From: Boswellia sacra
Lineage: Eukaryota; Streptophyta; Magnoliopsida; Sapindales; Burseraceae
Length of the DNA: 64,000 nucleotides
Direction: 5' to 3'
NCBI GenBank assembly: GCA_013180625.2
Contig: SNVD02010473.1
Span: 1-64,000 of the forward strand
Numbering within the stretch: the stretch's first letter is position 1; each line of letters starts with the position of its first letter. Below are positions 12,531 through 25,429 of this stretch, piece by piece. Below the pieces are notes generated by a model, which saw only the letters and a program-made list of their open reading frames with translations, was not told the origin of the DNA and made no database searches. Both the position numbers and the translations under genes were made by a program.

Positions 12531-13022
12531 TAGTATTACTTTATTCGCATTCTGGAAAGGACCAGAGTTCTATCATTTTCTCGTCTCTCTTCTGGAACGC
12601 CAAGATCAGAGATTACACATTTCCAGATAGGAAATTACATCCAACCCCCTAGCTTACGAAAAAATTAATCCACCTGAAATTTATAAACCCCTTCATCTGG
12701 TAGTTAATAATTTCAACAGTTTAAGGGGTTTTCTCATTTTATTTTTAAAAAATCATTGTTTAGTGGATTAAGTAGACATTAGAGTGCAAATAACAGTTTT
12801 TGAAATATTGGGGAAATATTCTTTTTTTTTTTACACTTAAGAATAGCAAAAACCCGAGATCGCAAAAACCCGAGATCAAATGAGGGACCTCAATCCTCAA
12901 CTCCGACCACGACACTGACCGGCACGGTTTTTAATTACTTATCCCACAAATTTTTCCAAAAAATCCTAGGCCACTCCGGACAGTTTTATTTGCAATCTGC
13001 CCCTTCCAACTCTATTTAAAGA
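12531..13022. other. Spacer without recognisable gene
   Basis: AT-rich spacer with a short direct repeat near 12,850-12,880 (AAAACCCGAGATC twice, 18 bases apart). No coding or RNA gene is seen. Confidence 0.5.
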
Positions 13023-13586
13023 TAGGCTTGGTACCGGAGCGAGGCGGGTACGGGGCGGCAAGTATCCAGCCCCATCCCGTCTCTTTTTTTTCTGCCCCGT
13101 TCCACCCCATTGCCCCGTTGCGGGGCGGGGCAGAAAAAAAGAGCCAGATCCATACCCGTCCCGCCCCCGCCCCGCCCCGCAAAATATCATTTACACCTTA
13201 TAATATGTATATTTTTCAATCTCATCACCCACAATATTTCTTTTAAGTCCATCCATAATTTCATACAATATCATCAACATGCTTACGTCACAGCCAAAAA
13301 TCTAAAAAAAAAAAAAAACAAATATATTCTGAAAGTTCCTATATATTAAAATTTAACAAAATAACCCCCTGAAATTATCTCTAAGTCCTTATATTTTGAA
13401 TTTTTTCATTTATACCCTTAACTGTGCGGGGCGGGGCGGGTCCAACGGGTCTAGAGGCAAGACCCGGCCCCGGACGGGGCAGACTCTATGCAGCCCCGTA
13501 CCCGCCCTTTACAGTGATCTAGACCCGCCCCGTTGGATCGGGTCCGACCGGGTCAGTGGTGGGGCCGGGGCAAATGCCCAAGCCTA
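13023..13586. mobile_element. GC-rich non-autonomous hAT (Ac-like) element with target duplication
   Basis: Ends are inverted repeats: left TAGGCTTGG, right CCAAGCCTA. Flanking 8-mers are TTTAAAGA (13015-13022) and TTTAAAGT (13587-13594), 7 of 8 identical, as expected for hAT. Both subterminal regions are built of GGGGCGGGG-type repeats, a hallmark of many plant Ac-like MITEs, and the middle is AT-rich. Several open frames of about 70 codons here (for example at 13028-13246) are by-products of the GC-rich repeats and not genes. Confidence 0.85.
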
Positions 13587-13589
13587 TTT

Positions 13590-14090
13590 AAAGTTGTTGC
13601 AAGTTATACGTTACGTATTATAAGTTAATATTATATTTTACAAGTTCATTGTGTCTTGTTACAAATCCACGCCGGTTGCAAATTTAATATTTGTTCTTGT
13701 TACATTTAGGTGTCATGTTGAAACTTTGAAATTCCTTATTACGACTTCTTGTTAAACTTGTTGCAAGTTTCATGTTACTTGTTTTGAGTTAAAGTTGTAT
13801 TTTAGAAGTTCATCAATCATTGTCACAAACCCACATTTAAAAAATTGAACTTTGATTTCGTTACATTTAGATATCATATTGCAACTTTGTTATTCACTAT
13901 TACAACTTTGGTTAAACTTGTTACAAATTTCACGTTACTTGTTACAGGTTGACATTATGTTTTATATGTTCATAGTAATTTCTTTCAATTTTCGTTTGAT
14001 TTTACTGCATTTAGGTATTATGTTACAATTTTGTTATTACTATGATTAAATTTGCGATAAGTTTCACGTTACTTGCTTCGATAGGAAGCA
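13590..14090 (-). repeat. Degenerate tandem repeat, about 145-160 bp unit (family member A)
   Basis: The phrase TTACATTTAG(G/A)T(G/A)TCAT(G/A)TTG recurs at about 13700 and 13861, with a diverged copy at about 14005, together with GTTGCAAGTTTCACGTTACTTG phrases. The complement matches the array at 34,630-35,520, so the two loci carry the same repeat in opposite orientation. It contains short AT-rich open frames (for example 13852-14049) that are not genes. Confidence 0.75.
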
Positions 14091-15211
14091 AACATGGAAA
14101 ACCCAACTATTTAGATAACGGGAGCAATTCTTCGGTTCTATATAATTTATATCTAATAATCATAAGGTTTACTATATTATACTCTTAAAAATATATCTTA
14201 TGCAAATAAGTCAAAGCTTGAAGGGGGTGTCTAACAATTTCAAACTTTTGGTGTAAGTAATAACTTCCCGAACCTCATGGAGGTAACTAAAGCATAGAGT
14301 TTCTAAGTGAAGTCGTTTTTTCCCCTTAAAAAATCTCAAACAGACCATATTAGCCATGCCACAATATAACCTAGGTCAACTAAGGGAATTATTAATTGCA
14401 TTAATGAAAGTCAGTATGACAAGAGGCGTTTTAAAAACTATTTTAGTTAATGTATCAGTATTGATAAAAAACCCCGATGTTGTTCTGGGTCCCTACTAAC
14501 CAGAATACCATTGAACTAAGATCTTAAGAATGAACAAAGTTTATCTAATGTCATTAACATTGGAAGATTGTGCACACAAATCAAAATCTTGTCTTTCAAG
14601 ATTTACTCCATAAAGAGAACAAAATAAACCCAATAAATTTGGTTCTTTGTCTTGTTCGCCAACTAGGAAAGTCCAAATTCTTATAGTTCAACCTTCATAT
14701 AACGACAGAAGGCATGAATTATTGTGCATGTGTAGGATATTAGAACTTAGAGAAGAACACTAATCTTTTACGATTCAATAAATAAGTACATCTCACACTT
14801 GGTACTTCTGAGACTAAAAGTTCATGCTTGATAGGTATTTGCTTCAGCGGAATATTATCAAAAGATGCCTGCGATAAAAATAAAATTGTTTTGAGAGTTG
14901 ATCAATTAACACGTTTGCAGACTTCCTCGAATTAGCAGTATGATCATGAAGCATTAAAAAATAAATACAAATAGCAATTCAAAACAGCGCAACAACATCT
15001 ACTAAAGTACATGCAGTCCTCTAGCATGGCTGGCTATGGATTTAACAATCCATCACCATGTCAACTCAGAGTGTGTGAGCTAGAGCCAACGACACACATG
15101 ATGATTCACCAAAGTGTTTGCTTCTTTAACCCAAATAGAAATAATTTGGTTGCCTGAAGACCATAGAGTTCTCTCAAATTGCAGGCATCAAGATAATGAG
15201 CTTTATCTGTT
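14091..15211. other. Spacer and 3' region of the PRP38 gene
   Basis: No gene recognised. The part nearest 15,211 must include the 3' UTR of the PRP38 gene, which is transcribed leftward. The rest is AT-rich single-copy-looking sequence. Confidence 0.5.
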
Positions 15212-16890
15212 CTATTTCCAGGTAGAACCACCAAGTCTAATCACCTCTTCATCACTGTTGTCTCTCCTAGGAACCCGTTCAGGTCCAGCCTCCCCTTTTT
15301 GATCACTTAAGTCGCCATAAAGATCCCTAAGCTTGGCCAGGTTGCTTGATGCAGATGTCTTTTCCTTGTTTCCATCTCTCTGTGGATTTGCATGACGATC
15401 GATGCGTGCAGTGCCAGCCTGCAAACTCCTGCTTCTGCTTCTGCTCCTGCTCCTGCTTCTACTTCTGCTCCTGCTCCTATGTGAACTTGTTTCTTTATAA
15501 TAACGGCTACCATCATGGCTATTCTCATATTCCCTCCTGCTTTCTCTCTCAGCATACTTGGACCTCCGCTCATAATCATGCCTTCGATCCCTTTCTCTTT
15601 CCCTGTCCCTGTCCCTTTCCCTAATCCTATCTCTGTCCCTTTCTCGATCTCCGTCACGATCTCTGTCCCGGTCCCTCTCTCTCTCTCTGTCCCTGTCCCT
15701 TTCCCTATCTTTATTTCTCTCTCGATCCCTATCCCGGTCACGCTCCCTATCTCTATCTTTCTCTCGATCCCTGTCCCTGTCCCGGTCTCTGTCTGAGGAT
15801 TCCCTATCATAATATTCACGGCTATGGCTGCGATGATCTCTTGGTGATCTTCGTATATCTTCACTGCTGGCTCTATCATATGAGGTTGGTGGTATAGTGC
15901 GACGAACAGGGGATGAGTCCCTGGTTGATGCACGATGGGGAGCACGCTGACCAAAAGAGACAGAAAGTGCAGCTTTAACAGATGGCGGCCGACGTGCAGT
16001 ATCATCAGATCCATGACGGTTGGAATCCCCTGTAACACCAGAGTGCTTTGTGGGGAGCTTCATCTTCTCAAGATTAGTTACAATCTGCCGCAATACAGGA
16101 ACTGGGATGCGAGGGAAAAGAGTGTCAAAATAATACTGCAACAACACAACACAAACAAGCATTAATTTTTGTCACCTTTTCTCCCACTGTCCTGATATAA
16201 AATATGAAAGCTTGAGGTCGTCAGTGAAAAGAATTTGAAAAAATGCAGCATGATAAACCCATAATCAGAGAACCTCAGACTAATAAATGAGAACTAAATA
16301 TTACCGCAAAAAAATTTAAAAAGTAATAAGAATCAATGGATCATACACATAGATAGGAAGGTACATATACAAGTACATACATACTAGACTTTCTCTTTAA
16401 AAGGGCTAAGATTAGAATAAGAATATTAATTAGTAAAGACACACTAGCCCATTTATAAGGGGCCTTTACTTGCTCGTTAGCAGCCCCCCTGCCCCCAGTT
16501 ACATTAGTTTAGTTATAAAGGAACTCAAAATTCGCCTTTTGACAACTTACTAATACAAAGGGAAAGATGCACATATAGATAATCCTAGCTTGAACTCAAC
16601 AAAATATGAATTCTGCTAGACTGGTGACTAATAAACCCAAGATCTAAAACCCGAATTTGAAAGAAAAATGCAACGGTCCTCACTTTTTTCTCCTTGTGTC
16701 CACTTAACGTGATGAAAAATCCATTTTCGTCGCAATGAAAAAGGAATAGATAAACTTGTTGAGAACATGTAAACATCAAGAGTTCTACACTCATCTATCC
16801 ATATTATGGTAAGAGCAGACGACGGTGTAGTTTCCCAAGTCAAGAATTGGGACCTTCTTGTCATTTATCTCTCTCTCTCTCTCTCACACT

Positions 16891-16946
<56 letters not shown>

Positions 16947-19900
16947 TTAAAAAGTCGTCTAATTCATAAATAAATGACAAAAACATAATCAGGAAAACCA
17001 AATCTAACATGATAGGACCGTAATTTGTAAATCCATAAGACAAATAATAAGATCTAAATTCATGATTCTCCATCAAAGAGAAATAAATCCATAAGATCAT
17101 GGCAACTAACCTGTCCAAGAAGCAGATCACGCACATATGCGCCCATTGTGGTCATTCGTCCACTGGATCCAGGTGAGAACTCCTGAAATGCAAAAAAAAA
17201 GATTTTTTTTTTATGTCACTATTATGAAATAATAAGGATAAGAAGTATTGCAACACAATTTATAAATACTTGCAGAGTTATCGAGTATATAGTAAACAGC
17301 ATGGCAATATAAACACATAGTATTAGCTGGAGAACTAAAAAGTTGCAGCTGTAGCACGCTATCTGTAGATATAACTAATCGATGATAAATTAGAAGGCTT
17401 CATTGAAGGCATAAAATAGTAAAAAGCTTGTCAAATAAGGCATAACCTAATTGCTGCTTATACTTAAAATTGCTTATAATTGAAGAGTTATATGAGCAAG
17501 TTAGCCAAAAAGGTGCAACTAGTAAAAATCTTGCCATAAAGTACTCAAATTGGAATGCAGAACCTCAGGCATATCCAAAAAGTTGTCCAATCAACAGCTG
17601 AGGCGGGAGGTTAAAGTATATCAAAAAGGAAAAAAAAAGATTAATTACAGGCTCCGTAACAGGTAAAGAAACCCCAAAATAATGACATAATCAGATTAGA
17701 GCCCATTCCAATTAACGGGAATGAGGAAAGAGATCTTGAAAGTCATTTGAAACTGAAGCCCAAAGAGATGCCAAAGAAGGCACTTCATTTATAATGCATT
17801 GATATCATCACCTTCAAAACGCTAAGAGTCTGTTTCATGCCAAATCAACCAAAGAAACACCTCAAAAAAAAAAAAACGTAAATTAAAATATACATATATA
17901 TACACATACATATATATATATGTATATATCAAAATCGGACTCTATTAGTATGCCAAGCACTTTTTACTTATTTTTCAAGTTACATGGCTAAGCAACATTT
18001 AGCTTCCAGCATTTCTTCATTTTCAACCATAAATTAGGATTCGTTTTGAAGCCATCCAAAGAGGAACTTAACATCAATTATCACACGATATGAAAAGATG
18101 CTTCAATCAAAAATCAAACACAAATGTCTGCAATACCTAACAAAAAATGTCCATTTTCACAAATGTGGTTTTCAGTTGGATTTCAATTAAGTATTTTCAT
18201 TAGATTTAGGTTTCCATTTTGTTAAGGACTTGGCAGCTACAGATTGGGCTTTTTTCTATTTCTTTTTTTTTTTTTTTTGGGGTCTCCATAATATAGACTG
18301 GTTTGAGACATAAAAATGATTATTAGTGTCTTTCTCCCTAATCTTCTCTCTCAATTCTTCTTTCCTTATGCGTACTCTCACTAATCTTCTCTAATTCTAC
18401 CACTTTTTGTTTCTTTTTCTAATCAATTTCTCTCTCTTACCTATCCTCCCTCAATTTCTTCTCCCTTTCCTACATCAATTTATGAAATTTCTAATCCCAA
18501 ATATCTGCAAGGAAGAAGAATTAATATGCCACAGAAGCTTTTGCCCAAAAAAAGCATATTCATTAACTATATAAAAATTATAAGAGTAACAAAGAGTCAG
18601 ATGACTAAGCTTCAGAAGGTTGCAGAATTCTGAGGGACTTCTGGGATTTCCTTTCTTTAAAAAAAATAAAAAATAAAAGAAAGAAAGAATCTCTTGCAAG
18701 TTAAAAAGAGCATTTTATGCACTTGTCATAGTGTTAAACAAACTCGTAGTTTAGCACAGTACCTGATAACATAGTACATGTTCATTCAAGAGAACAGAAT
18801 GCAAAAATTAAATGCAAAGTAAAATGTAGAAAATTTCTAGTTTAGACATCTAAGTTTAGCTTTAGTTAATAAGTTCTCTTCTTAAGTCTCAAACATATTC
18901 ATAAGACAGGTGGCATGGCATTAATTGTGAATATAAAAATCCTATGAAATAATAGCTATACTCTTGCACTTTTTTCAATTATTTAATTTAATTTTTATTA
19001 TTTTTATTTTTATTTAGAGCAAACAACGAAACTTTCATCAGAGAAGAAAAGAGTAGGTATAAAAGTGTACAATCTGTGCACAAAAGATCCAGTTAGTGGA
19101 TCATAAAAATGCCAACCCAAGAAGAAAATCTATAGACAGCAAAATCTAGAGCCCACAGCCAAAGTTAATCCTTCCCAATTTAAGTGTAATTATTTAAAAA
19201 AAAAAAAAAGTTATACTAATGCACTCTAGCTAGCTCGATGGGCTCCAACTACACGACACACAGCATTAAGGAATCTAAATAAGTTCACTAAAAAGCCATA
19301 TTCTCATCCGGCTCCCTGCTTTAGAAAACCAGTTTGGGTAATTAAAAGTCCAAATTATGAAGCCACTTTAAACAAGACTAATAACTAAATATTTGCCTAC
19401 CGAATAACATATATAGTTGTCTGAATAACTTTTCCATTTCTTAAAAATAATTTCTGAAGTCATGCATATCCATTAAAGTATATTATTATTAATCTCCAAA
19501 ATGAAATTTCATATGATACCTTCAAAAATTCATACTAAATTCCATAAGAATCTTCTATGAGGAGAAGGAGGCAATCCTCACCAATGCTCCGTAAAAGATC
19601 CATTATCTAAAAAGCTTGAGATGAGATTGCTTTCATTTGCATTATCACTTTTTATGTCAGATTGATCCTAACCAAATGTTAAAGCAATAATTTGGGTTGT
19701 TGATGAATGAGAGATCTTTCATTTTTAATTTTTTGGCTTCTAAGACAGCACCAAACCAACCAAAGAATTATCAAACAAACCATTAAAAATTCAGTGTCTA
19801 GCTTCATTGCACAAAAAGATTCCATGTTGTTGATGCAGCACAGCAATTTAATTATGTTTCATACTTTCTAAGCCAAAAAAAAAAAAAAATTACACCACTT

Positions 19901-22900
19901 AACAAGACATTACATACAAAATGTAAAACGTCTTCAAGTAACAGATGATCAAAGCTTCTAACAATCTAAAGAAAGTAGGACAGTGAAGAAAGTTCCAAAC
20001 TTATATGGCAAACTAGCAAAATTTTCCAGATTACCTATATTTAAAGCCCTTAAGGACAAAAATAAAGCCATTAAATTGCTGACTCCAACACTTAGCAAAT
20101 TCCTTTGCCATATAAAATCTCAGATATGTAACTCAGACCAGTACCATGTTAAGTGTTAAAGACCGCTTTTCAAGCTTTAAAAGATTACTAAATACCAGAT
20201 ATCAATCGAAAAAAGAGCTAATACTCCTCAAATACCTCTTCATCTTTCAGATAAGGTTCAAACCAGTTCCACAATGTTTTGGGATCTGCAGCATATCTTA
20301 AATAAAGAAATCCAACCTGCAAAAAAGATTCCGGTATCAGCCACAGCACACATAAATATCAAAGCATAATATAAATCAGTGAAGCCATATCCCAATAATA
20401 CCCCAAATGGGAAAACAGGAGAAGAAATATAATGAACTTAAACCTAAGCTTTGAAGCCCAGCAGAATATGAATCTCTACTATTAGTTTCAAGAAGCTAAT
20501 AAACCAACACATGTACAAGTTATAAAATTCTGCAACTACACTGATTTTTAGCATTTTGCAATTAGAAAAAAGTAGCACTAGCAGATATTGCAGCCATTAC
20601 AGTCAGAAAGCAAATGTGGATCCAACATCAAAATATTTATAAAGAAAAAAAATATTCCTCGGACATAATGTCTCAGCAACTCAGGAAAGGTCACCTTGAA
20701 CCTTGGTTTTGTAGATATCTGCTAAGCATAGCAAGAGCATTGTTAGGTGGGAATAAGAAAGTCTCAGCAACTCAAAGAAACAAGGACACCTCAACCTTGA
20801 TTTGTAGAAATCTGCTTGGCCAAAACAAGGGAATTATCATCTACATATATACGTACTTATAAACTCCTATCAAAAGTTATATATGCATCATATAAGATAA
20901 AGGTGAAATAATAAAAATTCTAAAAATGAAAATATTGCATGAGTTTGGCTTATTGACTAAGTGGAATAAACACACATTTTATGTTTCTAGAAAGCCAGAC
21001 TTATAGGAAAGATGACATGAATATATAATTAAGAAAAAATAAATAATGACCACAACACCACTTTAAAGTCTATCTAACTAGCATGGAGTCCCTTCGTAAG
21101 ATTGAAGTTAAAATAAAAAATGGCTGTATAACCACATCAAATAGAAACTAAAAAATGAAGAGAATTACCATCAGAACTTAGAACTTCCAATTAAAGTAAT
21201 ACAAAACAAACTAGTACACAAGAATCACATTATTACTCATGTAAAACACAGCTGTCAAATGCAACCTACATATGGAACTTTTCTTTTACAGGAAAAAAAA
21301 ATTGTGCATTACTTGCAAAATGATTTACGAAATACTGAACAAGCTGCCATGAAAATACAGAAAAGACTATTGATAAAGCTAGGACATTCTAAAGTAGTCC
21401 CAAAAAGGTAAAGAGTACACAAAAGAGTTCACCATCCATACTATTATTTCATGTCAATTTTTATGAATGAGAAAGAAGGGCAAGTCGCAAATTTTGGAGA
21501 ACAGAGAACCTAAAAACTTTAGGGTCTTCTTGTTTTCAAAAGGATTTTGGTATTGAATTTTGAAAAGGATATGTAGTTAATTTTAAATTTGAAAAGTATT
21601 GAAAAATGTGTAGAACAAGAAAATTTTATTAGAAAATATAAAAAGAGAAGCCTAAACTTTGCTCAAAAGAACAGGTAAACCCCTCCTGTGTAATCCTCTA
21701 AAATGTTCTAGTTCCTTATCCAAATAACTAGAAAAATAGCCATCACGCTGGAACCCCATAACACAGAGCTTTCCTCGCTCATCTAAAATAGCAGAACATG
21801 TTCTAATAACCAGCAATCAGAAAGAGGTGGCCACAGAAAAATAAGAGGCATAAGGAAACCTATTCTATAATTAAATATTACAGTAATGCAAAAAGATTAT
21901 CAACACTGTCAACTTTCTTTCACTACACACATAGTTGGGGTGATAAGCACATTCTTGCTCTGTGACTAAAATATGTAGTTTGCTAGGCTTTTCCTTGCAC
22001 AAAAGTTCAAGCCAAGATTTTCACTTTCACTTAACACGGAATCTTATACTTCAAGATCGTTTTTGACAGCTCAAAGACATGACAATCAGCAATCAAAAAA
22101 CTGATGCAAGACTTGGCTGAGAAATTTCCAGCTTCTCGAGAACCTAAATCTCTGACATGCAGTGAAACTCCCTCAACACAGCTAGAAGTATCCCTAATTC
22201 TTCATGACTTATAAACTAGGTTGAATTGCAAGTAGGTCCCAATTTCCAACATCAAAATCAACAATAATAAACAAACTTAAAACCACATAAGAGAATCCTT
22301 ATAATTTTGTCTAAATAATGTACCCAGCTACTTTGCCATCCACATCCAACAATCAAACCAATGCACAGTTCCATATTTATGTTCTTTCATAATACATTTC
22401 TTAAAATATTGTATCCAGAACTCCTTTGCTTATAAGAGATAAAGCTCTTACTATCCTTTCAATCTACATATAAACTTGCACATGCACAACTTCACATATA
22501 TATAAATAAATCTTGTACAATAATTTTCCAAGAAAGCCACTGTTGCATTTACAATAAACTTAATGTGTTTGACAACATAACAAAGATCAATTAACCCACT
22601 TTATCACTCTAATTAAGAGATGGGATGCTACAAGCTAGACCACTTCACTGCAGGGAGATTTACGCTCCACATGACTCCAACATACACTTAACATTCCATG
22701 ACCAATTACAAGCCTTCTCTCACAACTTCTTTTTCCATTTTCTTAATAAAAAATTTATTAAAAAAATTATAATCCTTATCATAGAAAACAATTAAACCTT
22801 AACGGCCCTTCCAGAATAAAATATTTTACAACTAGAATGACAAGAGATATAACTCTTTAGAAAGAAGCATTTCTCAAAATGAGTAAACACAATTAAAATT

Positions 22901-23277
22901 CTTATATGTACTTGTCTGCACACAAATCAGTTTGCATTAACAATAAAGCTTCAAATAAATAGAATCAAGGCAAAGGCTCTACTTACCGCCCTGATGTAAG
23001 GAGAGTCAGGATGCTTCAATAAACCATGCATTTGCTTGACAGTGAGTTTCATGGTAAAAAACTTGTAAAGAAGACAGAATGCCGTTGAAGGACCCCGGCA
23101 GTTCCCAGTCATCCATGGTTCTACATGGTCAACCTGATTGTAGATTTCATCAATCACTTCATGGTACGTCTTCAACCGGTAAAGCTCTTTGAAGTAATCA
23201 GATGACAGTATGTTCATACACAGAACCTTCTCTAACAATGAATCAATCGGTTTGCCACAAGTCTGAATCTCCGTCAT
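15212..23277 (-). CDS. PRP38: PRP38-family pre-mRNA splicing factor with RS tail (4 exons, 455 aa)
   Basis: Plant PRP38/SRL1-type splicing factor. PRP38 joins the spliceosome with the tri-snRNP and is needed for activation. Exons: 23277-22987, 20316-20236, 17182-17111, 16135-15212. The PRP38 domain fills residues 1 to about 175 (EKVLCMNILSSDYFKELY, HVEPWMTGNCRGPSTAFCLL, SPYIRAVGFLYLRY, RDLLLGQYYFDTLFPRIPVP). A linker follows, with VKAALSVSFGQRAPHRAST typical of plant members. The tail has an RD/RE block (about 262-330), a run of SR dipeptides (about 366-385) and the conserved end NLAKLRDLYGD...EEVIRLGGSTWK. Introns are long (2,670, 3,053 and 975 bp). The start is the first ATG of the conserved domain. 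A 5' UTR intron is likely upstream. Confidence 0.95.
16864..16946. repeat. Compound microsatellite (TC)n(CA)n(TA)n(GA)n in PRP38 intron 3
   Basis: Four dinucleotide tracts follow each other directly between about 16866 and 16946. The outer TC and GA tracts are complementary, so the whole can fold back on itself. Confidence 0.9.
17886..17930. repeat. AT-rich simple repeat in PRP38 intron 2
   Basis: (TA)n interrupted by CA (tatatacacatacatatatatatatgtatata), low complexity. Confidence 0.8.
21520..21654. mobile_element. Diverged Tourist-like MITE in PRP38 intron 1
   Basis: The left end TAGGGTCTTCTTGTTTTC faces the right end GAGAAGCCTA. Inside are GAATTTTGAAAAGGATATGTAGTTAA and TTGAAAAATGTGTAG, close to the interior phrases of the MITEs at 33,374 and 53,635. 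AACTT flanks both ends. I read it as an older relative; the boundaries are approximate. Confidence 0.5.
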
Positions 23278-23284
23278 CGGTCGT

Positions 23285-23709
23285 CTAAGTGCACCTCAGA
23301 GCTCACAAAATCAAATTATCTATGAATATGTGCAGCATCAATACAATATTACACCTGCCATAAGTCATCGCATTCTAATCAATTTTTCCGATAAAAAAAA
23401 GTTTTCTGTTTCAAATTGAGCATAATAAATTATAAGGCAACAAAAATACAGTCAAGAACAAGAGTCATTCATTAAAAAGAATAATTTTTCTGCATTTTCT
23501 CTACAACAAAACAAACGAAGGAACAAAAATTAAGTTGCAAACACACTTAATATTCAAATTAAGAATACAAAATCAATTAGAACCCTAGTAGAGGAAGATT
23601 CAAAAACCAACCTTTAAAAGCAAAACAAGACAAGAAAAGGCAATTTCAAAAAAATAAAAACAAAAATAAAAACTGCGATAAATAATACAAAAGAGGGAAA
23701 TAACTCACT
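23285..23709 (-). other. PRP38: Probable 5' UTR intron of the PRP38 gene
   Basis: On the gene strand a strong donor (TA/GTGAGTTA, at 23708) lies upstream and an acceptor (CACTTAG/A, at 23285-23286) lies eight bases before the ATG. The intervening 425 bp is AT-rich, unlike the more GC-balanced block at 23,710-23,900 that would be the leader exon. Inferred from splice-site quality and composition only. Confidence 0.5.
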
Positions 23710-25009
23710 ACGGACCGTTTGCTGTCAATGGCGGGGCTTTGATTGGGCGGATGAGGAAGCAATTAGATTAAGGTGATGGTGACAACAAAACCCTAAAACT
23801 GGCCTTGTAAATTGGAGTTGAGCCTTCTCTACAGCTTTTTGCGTCTTTGAACGCGAACCAAAACGACGTGTAAAACCTCCTGAACACCTCGTAATAGGGA
23901 AAATCTCATTGAAACCTCTCAATTTACTGGGCAGGTATCCCCTCTAAGGTATTGATTAAGACCACGATCATCCCCATAGTTCAAAAATTTAGAAATTGCC
24001 CCCTCAATTGAAGCTCTTATGGGTGACTTAAACGGCTGGAAGGGTAAAATAGTAATTAAGTGCATCCAAAAAGAAACTTTGTGGATGAAGTGACTTCAGT
24101 ACCCTTGGAACAAAATAAAATCTATTGAACAAAATTATTAATAAAAAGATCTCTCCTATCTTTGTGGTGTCCTCTCATCTCCTTCCGGCTTTTTCTCTTT
24201 TCTTTTCGATCTTCACACTGAATCAATCATGGTAGGGATAGATTTGGAGCACATGTTCTCATTTGTTTAGTTTGACAAGGACTAGAATGCAATATATCTA
24301 GTGTGCAAGTTGTATACGAGATAGAGAAGCGGTGGAGGAGATCTAGTTAGGTGGTGACATTTACCCCTGGATCACTGTGATGTTTAGCTAGTTCCCCTGG
24401 TTAGAGTAGATCTAAAGTAGATACTATTGAGTGATGAAAGCCTAGAGCTGATTGTTCAATGATTCTAAGGTTTTTTGTGTTGATTCCTAGAAGGGATTCG
24501 TTACTCAAGTACTTTGCTGCATTGTTGCGAATTGCATGTTAACTTTTGATTTTGTTTTTGCTTCTTTAGTTTATCAAGTACCCAATAATGGAGAAGGAGT
24601 TGGTGATTGAGTTGAGTGGTCGATTGGGCTTTTGTTTTTTTGTTGAGTATGGTGATGGGGGTGTAGTGTGTGCGATTATAGTGTAGAAGTGGGCAGGGTG
24701 TGCAATTGGTATATTGGATGGTGAGTTCCGTTTTAGTGTGGTTGTACGCTTTTATACATAGTGGGTGCTGTGGTGTTGGGGATAAAGGGCGTTGATGAGT
24801 TGTTTGTTTTGACACCCTTTTCATATATTTTGTTAGCGTTTGAGCGTTTTATTTGTTATGTGTGTTTGGTTTAATGTGCTTATGTAGGTTAATTTCATGT
24901 TGAAGCATTTTGGAAACCATCAGAGAGCTTTATAGAGGTAATTTTGAATATTTGGAGATCAAAAGAAAGCAAATAGAGCAAAACTGGTCATTTTTCATCT
25001 TTAACACAC

Positions 25010-25340
25010 AGCCAAATTCTTAGAATAAGTTGTATCAATATATAATAAATCAGATAATGTACCGTACACCATTATAAATCTATTTTTTATATAATTTTAT
25101 GGTTCATAAATTATAATTGTGTATTAGAAGTTATGATCAAAATAATGCAAGTAACTTAAATTTTTCATCTCTGTCAGATAGCCAACTTCTCAAAATAAAC
25201 TATATTGTTTTATAATGAAGATAATATGCCACACATCATCGAAAAGCCCTGAAACTTTATTTTTTTAGAGAATTTTGCGGTTCATAAATCAAAATTGTGT
25301 AATGGAAGTTATTATTGAAATAGTGCAAGTAACTTAGGAA
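25010..25340. repeat. Tandem duplication, about 178 bp period
   Basis: GCAAGTAACTTA recurs at 25,147 and 25,325. Upstream of each are matching phrases: TTTT(A/G)(T/C)GGTTCATAAAT...TTGTGTA(T/A)T(A/G)GAAGTTAT. Roughly two degenerate copies. Confidence 0.65.
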
Positions 25341-25429
25341 TAACTATAGCATCGAAAGCATGAAACAACACACAAAGTCAGCAAGGTAGTGCTGCAGTGC
25401 CTAAGGGTAGCACTGTTGACGAGCTAAAA

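Noticed and set aside
15307..16038. A 243-codon open frame overlapping the PRP38 last exon in another frame, and 92-93 codon frames on the opposite strand
   Set aside because: They exist only because the RD/RE/RS coding repeat is open in several frames. The products are simple repeats with no domain.
23725..23922. 65-codon frame upstream of PRP38
   Set aside because: It lies in the likely leader exon and promoter, has no domain and is not joined in frame to the PRP38 start.
24501..24824. 107-codon minus-strand frame rich in Thr, His and Pro
   Set aside because: It reflects a TG-rich plus strand. No similarity to any family I recognise, and no splice or context support.
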